Source of the DNA: Planctomycetota bacterium
GTDB lineage: Bacteria; Planctomycetota; Phycisphaerae; Phycisphaerales; UBA1924
Assembly: GCA_018242625.1 (NCBI GenBank)
Contig: JAFEBO010000006.1
Coordinates: 1-64,000 of the forward strand
Reading direction: 5' to 3'
Length of the DNA stretch: 64,000 nucleotides
A model generated the notes under the pieces. That model was not told the origin of the DNA, did not search any database, and saw only the letters and a program-made list of their open reading frames with translations. Made by a program: the position numbers and the translations under genes. Positions 54,480-61,965 of the stretch are shown one piece after another; position 1 is the first letter of the stretch; the number at the start of each line of letters is the position of its first letter.

Positions 54480-55099
54480 AGGTCGGCGCGGACAAGCTGG
54501 TGCTCGTTGGGGGCGGGGGGCATGCGCTGGTCGTGGCGGAGGCGGCGCGGGCGCTTGGGATTGAGATGCTGGGCGTGATGGATGATCGGGCGGATGCGCC
54601 GGCGGTGCGGAGGCTGGGGCTGCGGCATCTGGGAGGGCTGTTTTCGCGCGGCGGGGCGGAGGGCGGAGCGGCGGTGATCTGCGTCGGGGATGGTGCGCTT
54701 CGGGGGAGAGTGAGCCGGGAGCTTGGCGGCGTGCGGTGGTCGGCGCCGATGGTGGCTTCGGGCGCGTATGTGGCGGAGACGGCGGAGATGGGGGCGGGAG
54801 TGTTTGTGGGCGTCCGGGCGGTGGTGCATTCGTTTGCGAGGATCGGCGCGCACGCGATTGTGAATACCGGCGCGATCGTGGAGCATGAGTGCGAGATCGG
54901 GGAGTGCGCTCACGTGGCGCCTGGGGCGGTGCTTGCGGGGAATGTGCGTGTGGGGCGGGAGACGCTGATCGGCGTCGGCGCGCGGGTGATTCCCGGCGTG
55001 ACGATCGGGGCGGGCTGCGTTGTGGGAGCCGGCGCGGTGGTGGTGCGCGATGTGCCCGATGGGACGAAGGTGGCGGGCGTGCCGGCGCGGCGGATGTAG
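54476..55099 (+). CDS. NeuD/PglD-family sugar O- or N-acyltransferase
   Basis: 207 residues. An N-terminal Rossmann-like domain (KLVLVGGGGHALVVAEAARAL, VMDD) is followed by a left-handed beta-helix of hexapeptide repeats: YVAETAEMGAGVFVGV, AIVNTGAIVEHECEIGECAHVAPGAVL and GVTIGAGCVVGAGAVVVRDVPDG, ending in AGVPARRM. His in IVEHECEIG is the usual catalytic base. Such enzymes acetylate amino-sugars of surface glycans (PglD, NeuD). Placed far from the glycan locus at 6148-15451 but possibly serving it. Confidence 0.85.
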   Translation: MKVGADKLVLVGGGGHALVVAEAARALGIEMLGVMDDRADAPAVRRLGLRHLGGLFSRGGAEGGAAVICVGDGALRGRVSRELGGVRWSAPMVASGAYVAETAEMGAGVFVGVRAVVHSFARIGAHAIVNTGAIVEHECEIGECAHVAPGAVLAGNVRVGRETLIGVGARVIPGVTIGAGCVVGAGAVVVRDVPDGTKVAGVPARRM

Positions 55100-55100
55100 G

Positions 55101-57278
55101 CTATTTCCAGTGGACGTCGAAGAGGCTCGAGTAGGAATCGGTCCAGACGCGGCCGGCGGGATCGACCTTGATCTTGAACCACTCCGGGAGTTTGAGCAGT
55201 TTTGAGAGCAAGTCGGTCGAGGGGGAGCAGACGACCCAGTCGGAGGACTCGCGGGTCTCGCGGGCATCGGGCTCGCGCATGAGATCGAAGCGGACGGTGG
55301 AGAACATCTCGTCGCGTGCGGCGATCTGCGAGCACATGGAGGCGAGGTCGAAGTAGCGATTGGAGATATGGATGGCGATCAGGCCGCCGGGGGCGAGGCG
55401 CTCTTTATAGACCTTTAGAGCTTCGAGCGTGAGCAGGTGGACGGGGACGGAGTCGGAGCTGAAGGCGTCGAGGATGATGAGGTCGAAGGATTCGCGGGTG
55501 CGGGCGAGGCCGAGCCTGCCGTCGGTGAGGACGATGTCGACGGCGGCGCCGCGGGCTCGGGCGTCGGTGATGTAGGTGAAGAGGCGCGGATCGGACGCGA
55601 TGGAGCCGACGAGGGGGTCGATCTCGAAGTAGACGAAGCGGTCGCCTTTTTCGGCGTAGGCGCTGACGGTGCCGGCGCCCAGGCCGACGATGGCGACGGA
55701 GAGAGGGCGGCCCTGTGAGCGGAGCAGGCCGATGACATCTCCGAGCGGGCCGCGGGGGTTGTAGTACAAGGTGGGGACGCGGGCGCCCTGGGCATCGCGG
55801 AATTGCGAGCCGTGCATCGTGGTGCCGTGGCGGAGGCGGGTTTCGTCGTTTCTTCGGAAGATTTCGTAGGTGCCGAAGAAGGAGCGGTCGGCGAGCAGGA
55901 GCCCGCTCGCGGATCTGTCGCTGAAGCTGATTGTGCTCCAGAGCGCGAGGACGGCGGCGGCGATTCTGAAATTAGCGCCCGGGAAGTGCAGGAGGAGGAA
56001 GAAGAAAAGGACTCCGAAGCAGATGGTGCTCAGGCGGTAGAAATCGGAGCTGGGGAGGATGAGAGGGAGGCAGGTGCAGGCGAGGACGACGGCCGCGGCG
56101 GCGAAGAACGCGAGGATGGCGTGTTTCCACCAGCGTGTGGCGAGCGACTTTGCGCCGGGAGCGGCGAGACCGAGGCAGAGCGCCAGTGCGATGGGGTATT
56201 CGAAGAGGCCGGTGAAGATGGCGGGGGCGAGGACGGCGGCGAAGATGCCGCCGAGCGCGCCGCCGAGGGATGCGAGCAGGTAGAACTCGGTGAGGCGGGA
56301 TGCATCGGGGCGGAGCTCGTAGAGGCGGCGGTGGCAGGCGAAGGAGCAGGCGGCGAGGCCGAGGAGGTGGATGCCGATGACGAACCAGAGCGGGTAGCGC
56401 GTGTCGTAGACGTGATTGAGCGCGACGGCGATGACGGCGAGGATGGCGATGCGTCCGGCGAGGGTGGCGCTGCAGGGAAAGCGGGAGAAGGCGAGGATGT
56501 AGGTGATGAGGTAGATGGAGAGCGGGATGATCCAGAGGAGCGGGACGGCGGCGACGTCCATGGTGATGGTGCTGGTCGCGCCGATCGAGAGGGCGGAGGG
56601 GCCGGTGGCGAGGGCCATCCAGAGAACGCGGCGGGTCGGGGAGGGGGGAGCGGCGGGCGTGGTGTGCGCGGGCGCGGGAGCGGAATGACGGCGCATCAGG
56701 CGGGCGCCGCAGGCGAGGACGAGCGCGGCGAAGAGCGCGTAGCCGATGGTCCAGATTTCGGACTGGCCGCGGAGAAGGAAATTGGGCTCGATGAGAAACG
56801 GGAAAGCGAGGAGCCCGAGGAGGCTGCCGGCGTTGCTTGCGGCGTAGAGGAAATAGGGGTCTTTGGCGCGAGCGTCGTCGGTTCTACCGAACCAGGACTG
56901 CAGGAGCGGGCCGGTGGTCGCGACGGCGAAGTAGGGAAGGCCTGCGATCATGGTCAGCACGAGCAGAAGCCATGCGGAGGGGTGGAGCCATGAGCCGGGC
57001 GTTCTTGAATCTGGGGGCAGGGCGATGGGGAGTGCGAGGAGGACTGTTGCCAGGAGCAGGGCGTGGACGGCGAACTGGGCGCGGAGCTGGAGGCGGCGTG
57101 TGAGGAGGTGGGCGTAGAGGTATCCGAGGAGGAGCGTGATCTGGAAGAACACCATGGTGGTGTTCCAGACGTTGGGCGCGCCGCCGAGGATGGGCAGCAC
57201 GAGCTTGGCCGCCATCGGCTGAATAAGAAAGAGGAGGGCGGCGGAGAGGAATATGGCTGCGCCGAAGAGGATGATCAC
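55101..57278 (-). CDS. membrane-fused spermidine synthase-like protein
   Basis: 725 residues, GTG start. The first ~440 residues contain about a dozen membrane helices (AAIFLSAALLFLIQPMAAKLVLPILGG onward). From about residue 495 a SpeE-type methyltransferase-fold domain follows: PLSVAIVGLGAGTVSAYA, FVYFEIDPLV, VDIVLTDGRLGLA, FDLIILDAFSSDSVPVHLLT. The GxGxG and acidic motif-I/II residues are kept, so a propylamine- or aminopropyl-transfer is possible, but these fused proteins have no assigned substrate. The long TM part resembles MFS-type domains. Convergent with the acyltransferase gene. Confidence 0.8.
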   Translation of the reverse strand: MIILFGAAIFLSAALLFLIQPMAAKLVLPILGGAPNVWNTTMVFFQITLLLGYLYAHLLTRRLQLRAQFAVHALLLATVLLALPIALPPDSRTPGSWLHPSAWLLLVLTMIAGLPYFAVATTGPLLQSWFGRTDDARAKDPYFLYAASNAGSLLGLLAFPFLIEPNFLLRGQSEIWTIGYALFAALVLACGARLMRRHSAPAPAHTTPAAPPSPTRRVLWMALATGPSALSIGATSTITMDVAAVPLLWIIPLSIYLITYILAFSRFPCSATLAGRIAILAVIAVALNHVYDTRYPLWFVIGIHLLGLAACSFACHRRLYELRPDASRLTEFYLLASLGGALGGIFAAVLAPAIFTGLFEYPIALALCLGLAAPGAKSLATRWWKHAILAFFAAAAVVLACTCLPLILPSSDFYRLSTICFGVLFFFLLLHFPGANFRIAAAVLALWSTISFSDRSASGLLLADRSFFGTYEIFRRNDETRLRHGTTMHGSQFRDAQGARVPTLYYNPRGPLGDVIGLLRSQGRPLSVAIVGLGAGTVSAYAEKGDRFVYFEIDPLVGSIASDPRLFTYITDARARGAAVDIVLTDGRLGLARTRESFDLIILDAFSSDSVPVHLLTLEALKVYKERLAPGGLIAIHISNRYFDLASMCSQIAARDEMFSTVRFDLMREPDARETRESSDWVVCSPSTDLLSKLLKLPEWFKIKVDPAGRVWTDSYSSLFDVHWK

Positions 57279-57315
57279 GCGGGAGAGCCTAGCAGGGACC
57301 TACTCTGGGCACGCC

Positions 57316-58056
57316 ATGAGCCGGCGCTTTGACGCGATCATCTGCGATATCGACGGTTGCCTGGGCCCCGAGAGCCATCATCCGCTGGACGCGGCGGCTC
57401 TTTCGAAAATTGCTGAGCACAACGTAGAGGCGTGCGCGCGGGGCGATCGGCCGGTGGTGGCGCTGGCGAGCGGGCGGCCGTTTCCGTTTGTGGAGTGTCT
57501 GTGCCGCCTGACGGCGAACACGACGGTTCCGTGCGTTGCGGAGAACGGGGTGTGGCTGTACGACCCGCGTGACGGGGCGTTTGTGATGGACCCGGCGATC
57601 GGCGCCGGGGATTTGCGGGCGGTGCGTGAGCTGACGGCGTGGATCGAGGAGCGGTACGGGGCGCGGGGCGTGGTGATTCAGCCGGGCAAGAGCGCGAGCG
57701 TTTCGATTTACCACCCCGAGACGCCGTACCTGATGTCGCTGATGCCGGTGCTGCGTGAGCGGGCGCAGGAGTGCGGCTGGCCGATCCGCGTGAGCCACAC
57801 TGTGCGGTGGATCAATCTGGATCTGGCGCACGTGAGCAAGGCGACGGGGATTGCGCGGCTGATCGGGCGGACCGGGATCGGGAAAGAGCGGCTCGCCGGG
57901 GTGGGCGATTCGATGAGCGACCTGGCGATCGCGGAGCGGGTGAGTTTCTTTGCGTGCCCGGCGAATGCGGTGGCGGAGCTCAAGCCTCACGCGGCGTACG
58001 TGTCGGGCGCGGAGGAGATCGAGGGCGTGCTGGACATTATCGCGAAGGTGAGCTGA
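57316..58056 (+). CDS. HAD-superfamily phosphatase (Cof/MPGP type)
   Basis: 246 residues from MSRRFDAIICDIDGCLGPE. HAD motif I is DIDGCL, motif II is VALASGRPF, and motif IV is GVGDSMSDLAIAE; the cap between them fits a type C2 HAD enzyme. Related proteins hydrolyse mannosyl-3-phosphoglycerate, sucrose phosphate or phosphosugars. Substrate not assignable. Confidence 0.8.
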   Translation: MSRRFDAIICDIDGCLGPESHHPLDAAALSKIAEHNVEACARGDRPVVALASGRPFPFVECLCRLTANTTVPCVAENGVWLYDPRDGAFVMDPAIGAGDLRAVRELTAWIEERYGARGVVIQPGKSASVSIYHPETPYLMSLMPVLRERAQECGWPIRVSHTVRWINLDLAHVSKATGIARLIGRTGIGKERLAGVGDSMSDLAIAERVSFFACPANAVAELKPHAAYVSGAEEIEGVLDIIAKVS

Positions 58057-58064
58057 ACGCCGGT

Positions 58065-58865
58065 TCAGGGGCAGAGCAGGGCGTCGTACGCGACGACGAA
58101 GATGGAGAAGTCGGAGTCGTCGACGAGCCCGTCGCGATTGAAGTCGGCGGGGCAGTCCGGGGTCATCGAGGGATCTGCGCAGTCGAGGGTGTTGTAAGCC
58201 ACGACGAAGATCGAGAAATCGGAATCTTCGACGAGTGCGTCACCGTTGAGGTCGCAGACGCAGGCGCTGTGGAGCGTGAGTGAGAGATCGTCGGCGTAGC
58301 CGTCGTTGTAGCTGCCGGCTTCGCGGGTCATGAGGATTTCGACGCGGGCGCTGCGGGTGCCGGCGGGGACGACGCCGGAAGTTGTGCGGAAGAGCATTCC
58401 GGTGAGCCAATTGCGCTGGGAGGCGCGGACGCCGCCGATGGTGGCCTGGCCGAGCGTGCCGGCGCTGGCGCTCAGAAAGGTGACGTTGATGTCGCAGTGA
58501 TCGTCTTGCGAGCTGAAGCCGCCGAGCCAGCCCGAGAGGGTGAAGCCCTGGGAGGAGGAATCGATGGCGGCGGAGAAGGCGTCGAGTGAGATGGTCTGGA
58601 GTGCGGAGGAAAGGGCGCCGCCCTGGCCGCCGGAGAAGAACTTCTGGGCGCGGTTGGGCGAGCCGGGGTCGGTCAGGGCCGGGAAGCCGCCGCCGGCGGA
58701 GTATGCGACGACTTCGAAGGTGCCGGTGGTGGTCCAGCCGGGGACGGCCGGACCGGCGGCGCCGGTTTCGGCGCCGGGATTGACGATCAGGTTCGTGTCG
58801 GCGAAGAGAGAGGGGAGGAAGACCGACGCGGCGAGCGCGACTGCAAGAGTGGATGGATACCGCAT
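58065..58865 (-). CDS. secreted GC-type dockerin protein, carbohydrate-binding-like domain
   Basis: 266 residues from MRYPSTLAVALAASVFLPSLFA, a clear signal peptide. It then reads TNLIVNPGAETGAAGPAVPGW, the usual start of a jelly-roll domain of the 'NPGAEtG' kind common in exported planctomycete and bacterial proteins, up to ~residue 195 (RSARVEILMTREAGSYNDGYADDLSLTL). The dockerin tail (DLNGDALVEDSDFSIFV, DFNRDGLVDDSDFSIFV) follows. Its stop is 9 bases from the convergent HAD gene. Confidence 0.85.
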   Translation of the reverse strand: MRYPSTLAVALAASVFLPSLFADTNLIVNPGAETGAAGPAVPGWTTTGTFEVVAYSAGGGFPALTDPGSPNRAQKFFSGGQGGALSSALQTISLDAFSAAIDSSSQGFTLSGWLGGFSSQDDHCDINVTFLSASAGTLGQATIGGVRASQRNWLTGMLFRTTSGVVPAGTRSARVEILMTREAGSYNDGYADDLSLTLHSACVCDLNGDALVEDSDFSIFVVAYNTLDCADPSMTPDCPADFNRDGLVDDSDFSIFVVAYDALLCP

Positions 58866-58944
58866 ACGTGAGTATGGCGCGCGGATGGCGGCTTTTCGAG
58901 CGCAAAGCGCGAAAGTCGGTTCGGGTCCAATAAACAGGGCCGCG

Positions 58945-59409
58945 TTATTCGCGGATTGTGGAGGGGTCTTTGCCCTGTTCGATGGCGGCGATTTTGTCGA
59001 CGCGGCGGGTGTGACGGCCGCCGGAAAAGGGGGTGGCGAGCCACTGATCGACGATTTTCTCGATGAGGCGCTGGCCGAGCAGATCGGCGGAAAGGCAGAG
59101 GATGTTGGCGTTGTTGTGGCTGCGGGAGAGCTGTGCGGTGATTTCGTCGTGCACGTTGGCGGCGCGGACGCCCTTGACCTTGTTGGCGGCGATGCAAACG
59201 CCGACGCCGGTGCCGCAGATGAGGACGCCGAGCTCGATATCGCCCTTGGCGACGGCGTTGGCGACCTTGAAGGCGGGCTCGGGGTAATCGCAGGGTTCGC
59301 CGGAGACATCGCCGAGCACGAGCACCTGGTGGCCTTCGTTTTTGAGCTTGTCGGCGAGGAGCTTGATGGAGCTTGTGCCGCGGTGATCTGCGCCAAGGCC
59401 GATTTTCAT
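58945..59409 (-). CDS. rpiB: ribose-5-phosphate isomerase B
   Basis: 154 residues: IGLGADHRGTSSIKLLADKL, then VLICGTGVGVCIAANKVKGV with the catalytic Cys, and HNNANILCLSADLLG. RpiB interconverts ribose 5-phosphate and ribulose 5-phosphate. Its start overlaps the stop of the TsaC-phosphatase fusion. In B. subtilis the same three functions (ywlC, ywlE, ywlF) are also neighbours. Confidence 0.95.
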   Translation of the reverse strand: MKIGLGADHRGTSSIKLLADKLKNEGHQVLVLGDVSGEPCDYPEPAFKVANAVAKGDIELGVLICGTGVGVCIAANKVKGVRAANVHDEITAQLSRSHNNANILCLSADLLGQRLIEKIVDQWLATPFSGGRHTRRVDKIAAIEQGKDPSTIRE

Positions 59410-60599
59410 TTCTTTTCTCCGGCGACCCGTGCCCGGGTTTTCTTTTCGCGTGCTTCTGGGAGCAGATGGCGTTCGTTCAAGCGCTGAAGGATACCTGCGC
59501 GGAGGCGTTCGGCGGTGCGGATGTAGGCATCGAGGCCCGAGCCGATCGGGTCGGGAATGTCGGACTCCGAGGGGTCGATGAGCCAGACCTTGGGAGCTGC
59601 GGCGGGGTCGAGGGCGAGGACGGCGTCGCGGTGGGCGCGGGTCATGGTGAAAACCGCGTCGGCCTCGCGGAGCATCTGCTCTGTGAGGTCGCGGGAACGG
59701 TGCGGCTTTCGGGGCGGGGCGATGCCGAGAGCGCCGAGGGCCTGCAGCCCCTGGGGAGTCGCGGGATCACCGTCCTGAGCGGAGGTGCCGGCGGAAGATA
59801 CGCGCACTTTCAGGGGAGAGGGGGGCGCCTTGGAAAGAAGGTCGGCCGCGATGGCTTCGGCCATTGGGCTGCGGCAGGTGTTTCCGGAGCAGACAAAGAG
59901 GATGCGTGTCTCGAGGGCCTGATCGATGGCCTTGCTGTCGAGCGCGCCCGGCGACTCGACCTTGTAGCCGCCGGGAGAGGTCAGCCGTACGGCGGTGGAG
60001 ATTTTTCCGTAGCGTGTCGGTCCGGCGTCGATGGCGAGGGCGATTCCAACGGACTCGAGGGACTGCATGATGTCGGCGCTGTCGATGATGCGGCCGGTCG
60101 AAGCGATGTGAGAGGGGGCGCGGTCCATGACGACGGGGGCCTTTGCGGCGTCGAGAACCGCGCGGGTGAAATCATGGTCCGGAACGCGAACGGAGAGGCA
60201 GCCGTCGGTGAGGAATGCGCCGGGGATTTCATCGGCGATGGGGTCTTGGGAGTCGGTTTCGAAGAGGATGCGCACGGGCCCGGGGGTGAGCTTTTCGAAG
60301 AAGCGCTTGTGAGCAGGCCAGGCCGGGCGGAGCGCCCGCATGGCTTCTTCGCGGCCGGGCGCGTGCCAGGTGAAGCCCGTGGGTCCGACGGCCTTGGCGG
60401 AGATGGTGCGTTTGATGCCGGGGGTGAGTGCGGCGAGGCGTCCGAGGGCGTTGGCGTGTCGGGCGCTGGCGGCGACTCCGTAGACAGTCTCGGTCGGGAG
60501 CAGAACGAGCGCGTCTTCACGGAGCAGATCGGCCACCCGGGAAGCCAGGGTCTGCTTTTCGGATTCGGAAAGGGATTGGAGAGAGACAAGTTCTGGCAC
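59406..60599 (-). CDS. TsaC/Sua5-YrdC domain fused to LMW-type (arginine?) phosphatase
   Basis: 397 residues from a GTG at 60599; the frame is open further upstream but nothing family-like is there. Residues 1-~205 are a YrdC/TsaC domain (LLPTETVYGVAASA), the enzyme class making threonylcarbamoyl-AMP for tRNA t6A; the usual KR-type pocket is somewhat degenerate. From about residue 230 a low-molecular-weight phosphatase follows: ILFVCSGNTCRSPMAEAIA, with C-x5-R, and DPSESDIPDPIG holding the acid Asp. The Thr in CSGNTCR matches the residue that makes YwlE a protein-arginine phosphatase (Ile in tyrosine-type enzymes). It overlaps rpiB. Dual activity is inference from motifs. Confidence 0.8.
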   Translation of the reverse strand: MPELVSLQSLSESEKQTLASRVADLLREDALVLLPTETVYGVAASARHANALGRLAALTPGIKRTISAKAVGPTGFTWHAPGREEAMRALRPAWPAHKRFFEKLTPGPVRILFETDSQDPIADEIPGAFLTDGCLSVRVPDHDFTRAVLDAAKAPVVMDRAPSHIASTGRIIDSADIMQSLESVGIALAIDAGPTRYGKISTAVRLTSPGGYKVESPGALDSKAIDQALETRILFVCSGNTCRSPMAEAIAADLLSKAPPSPLKVRVSSAGTSAQDGDPATPQGLQALGALGIAPPRKPHRSRDLTEQMLREADAVFTMTRAHRDAVLALDPAAAPKVWLIDPSESDIPDPIGSGLDAYIRTAERLRAGILQRLNERHLLPEAREKKTRARVAGEKK

Positions 60600-60740
60600 G
60601 GCGGGTGGCTGGTTTGGCGGTTGAACGGTAGTGGAACTGGAACCCGGCGGACGGGGGATCGAATAGAGTTGGACGGTTCGCCCCGTGTTGGGGCGGCCGG
60701 GAGCGGGAATCATTGCCGCGCTGCGGCACGAGGACTTTGT

Positions 60741-61907
60741 ATGCCACGAGCAACCAGGGCAGGGCGGGATGGGAAGGTCGGCGGACGGACGCGGGAAGCG
60801 TTCACGCTGATTGAGTTGCTTGTGGTGATTGCGCTGATCGCGCTTCTGATCGGGATTCTGCTGCCGGCGCTGGGAAAGGCCCGGGAGGCGGCCCGGAGCG
60901 CGACGACGCGTGCGCTGCTGCAGCGGCTGACGGCGGCCTCGGCGACCTTTGAGTCGGACAATCGCCGCACGCCTGGTTATTTCTCGGCGCGTGACATGGG
61001 AAGCCAGGTGAATGTGGGCTCGACGGGCAGCCCGGGGCGCGGCATGTCTGGGATGGAGAACGTGCTGCTGGATCTGTGCGGCAAGGACGCGATCATCGTG
61101 GGCCCGGTTCCGGCGAGCAAGAAGGACTACATGCTTGACGTGGGGCCGGTTGCGGGCGCGAGCGTCGACACGCGTGTGAACGTGAATCCGAATCTTGTGG
61201 GATCGGGCAAGGGCAACTACTTTGATGCGGGCAAGAGCCTGGCGCGGTTTGACATGGGAGACACGGCCAAGGCGCAGGTCGGCAAGATGAACAGCGTTGA
61301 CACTGTGTCGCTGCCCACGCTGGTGGACGCGAACGGTCAGCCGATTCTGGCGTGGCAGCTCGATGAGGGATGCCGCCTGCCGGTGGCGCTTGATGCCAGC
61401 GGCACGGTGAATTCGTTTGTGGGCTACGACTCGCAGAAATCGGCGCGTTTCTACTGGGGCTCGAACGCGAGCATCCTCCGCAGCAAGTCTCAGGGCAAAC
61501 TGGGGATCGATTCGGCGGATACTTCGGTCCCGGACAATCCGAAGACGAGCCTTCTGGCGGAATGGGGACAGCCCACCAACGGCAGCAACTCGCAGCAGCT
61601 CGCGACGCTGATGGCGCTGACGGGGCTTCCGGGCTCGCCCAACGCGACGCCGGACCCCAAGACCGCCGGAGTGCGCGACATGCTCCCGAGCGCGCCGCGG
61701 GGCAAGCTGATTTTCCACGCGCCGGGGCCCGACAGCATTTTCCTCTCGCAGGGACAGGGAGCCCGCTTCTTTGTCGGCATGGACCGCTGCATTTATTACG
61801 GGATCGGCATGAAGGACACGAGCGGCAATCCGTATAAGGACGCGGACAACAAGGAAACGTCGGTGAACTTCCTCGACCGGTTCGACGACATCGTTCAGTC
61901 CAACTGA
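60741..61907 (+). CDS. prepilin-type pseudopilin with large C-terminal domain
   Basis: 388 residues from the ATG at 60741 (GAGG eight bases before). After a basic leader comes EAFTLIELLVVIALIALLIG, the prepilin signal with Ala at -1 and Glu at +5, then the conserved ILLPALGKAREAARSATTRA typical of planctomycete H-X9-DG-type pseudopilins. The large domain (~60-388) is unassigned; it ends in YKDADNKETSVNFLDRFDDIVQSN. Divergent from the TsaC fusion and followed 58 bases later by comEC, with which it may be cotranscribed. Confidence 0.8.
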   Translation: MPRATRAGRDGKVGGRTREAFTLIELLVVIALIALLIGILLPALGKAREAARSATTRALLQRLTAASATFESDNRRTPGYFSARDMGSQVNVGSTGSPGRGMSGMENVLLDLCGKDAIIVGPVPASKKDYMLDVGPVAGASVDTRVNVNPNLVGSGKGNYFDAGKSLARFDMGDTAKAQVGKMNSVDTVSLPTLVDANGQPILAWQLDEGCRLPVALDASGTVNSFVGYDSQKSARFYWGSNASILRSKSQGKLGIDSADTSVPDNPKTSLLAEWGQPTNGSNSQQLATLMALTGLPGSPNATPDPKTAGVRDMLPSAPRGKLIFHAPGPDSIFLSQGQGARFFVGMDRCIYYGIGMKDTSGNPYKDADNKETSVNFLDRFDDIVQSN

Positions 61908-61965
61908 TCGCCGGGTTTTCGACACGCCTTGACAGGCCGGCCTGGTTCGACGAGGCTGGTGGGCC

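Noticed and set aside
58866-58944. Hairpin CTTTCGCGC-TTT-GCGCTCGAAA near the end of rpiB as a terminator
   Set aside because: The stem is bulged and no T-run follows on either strand.
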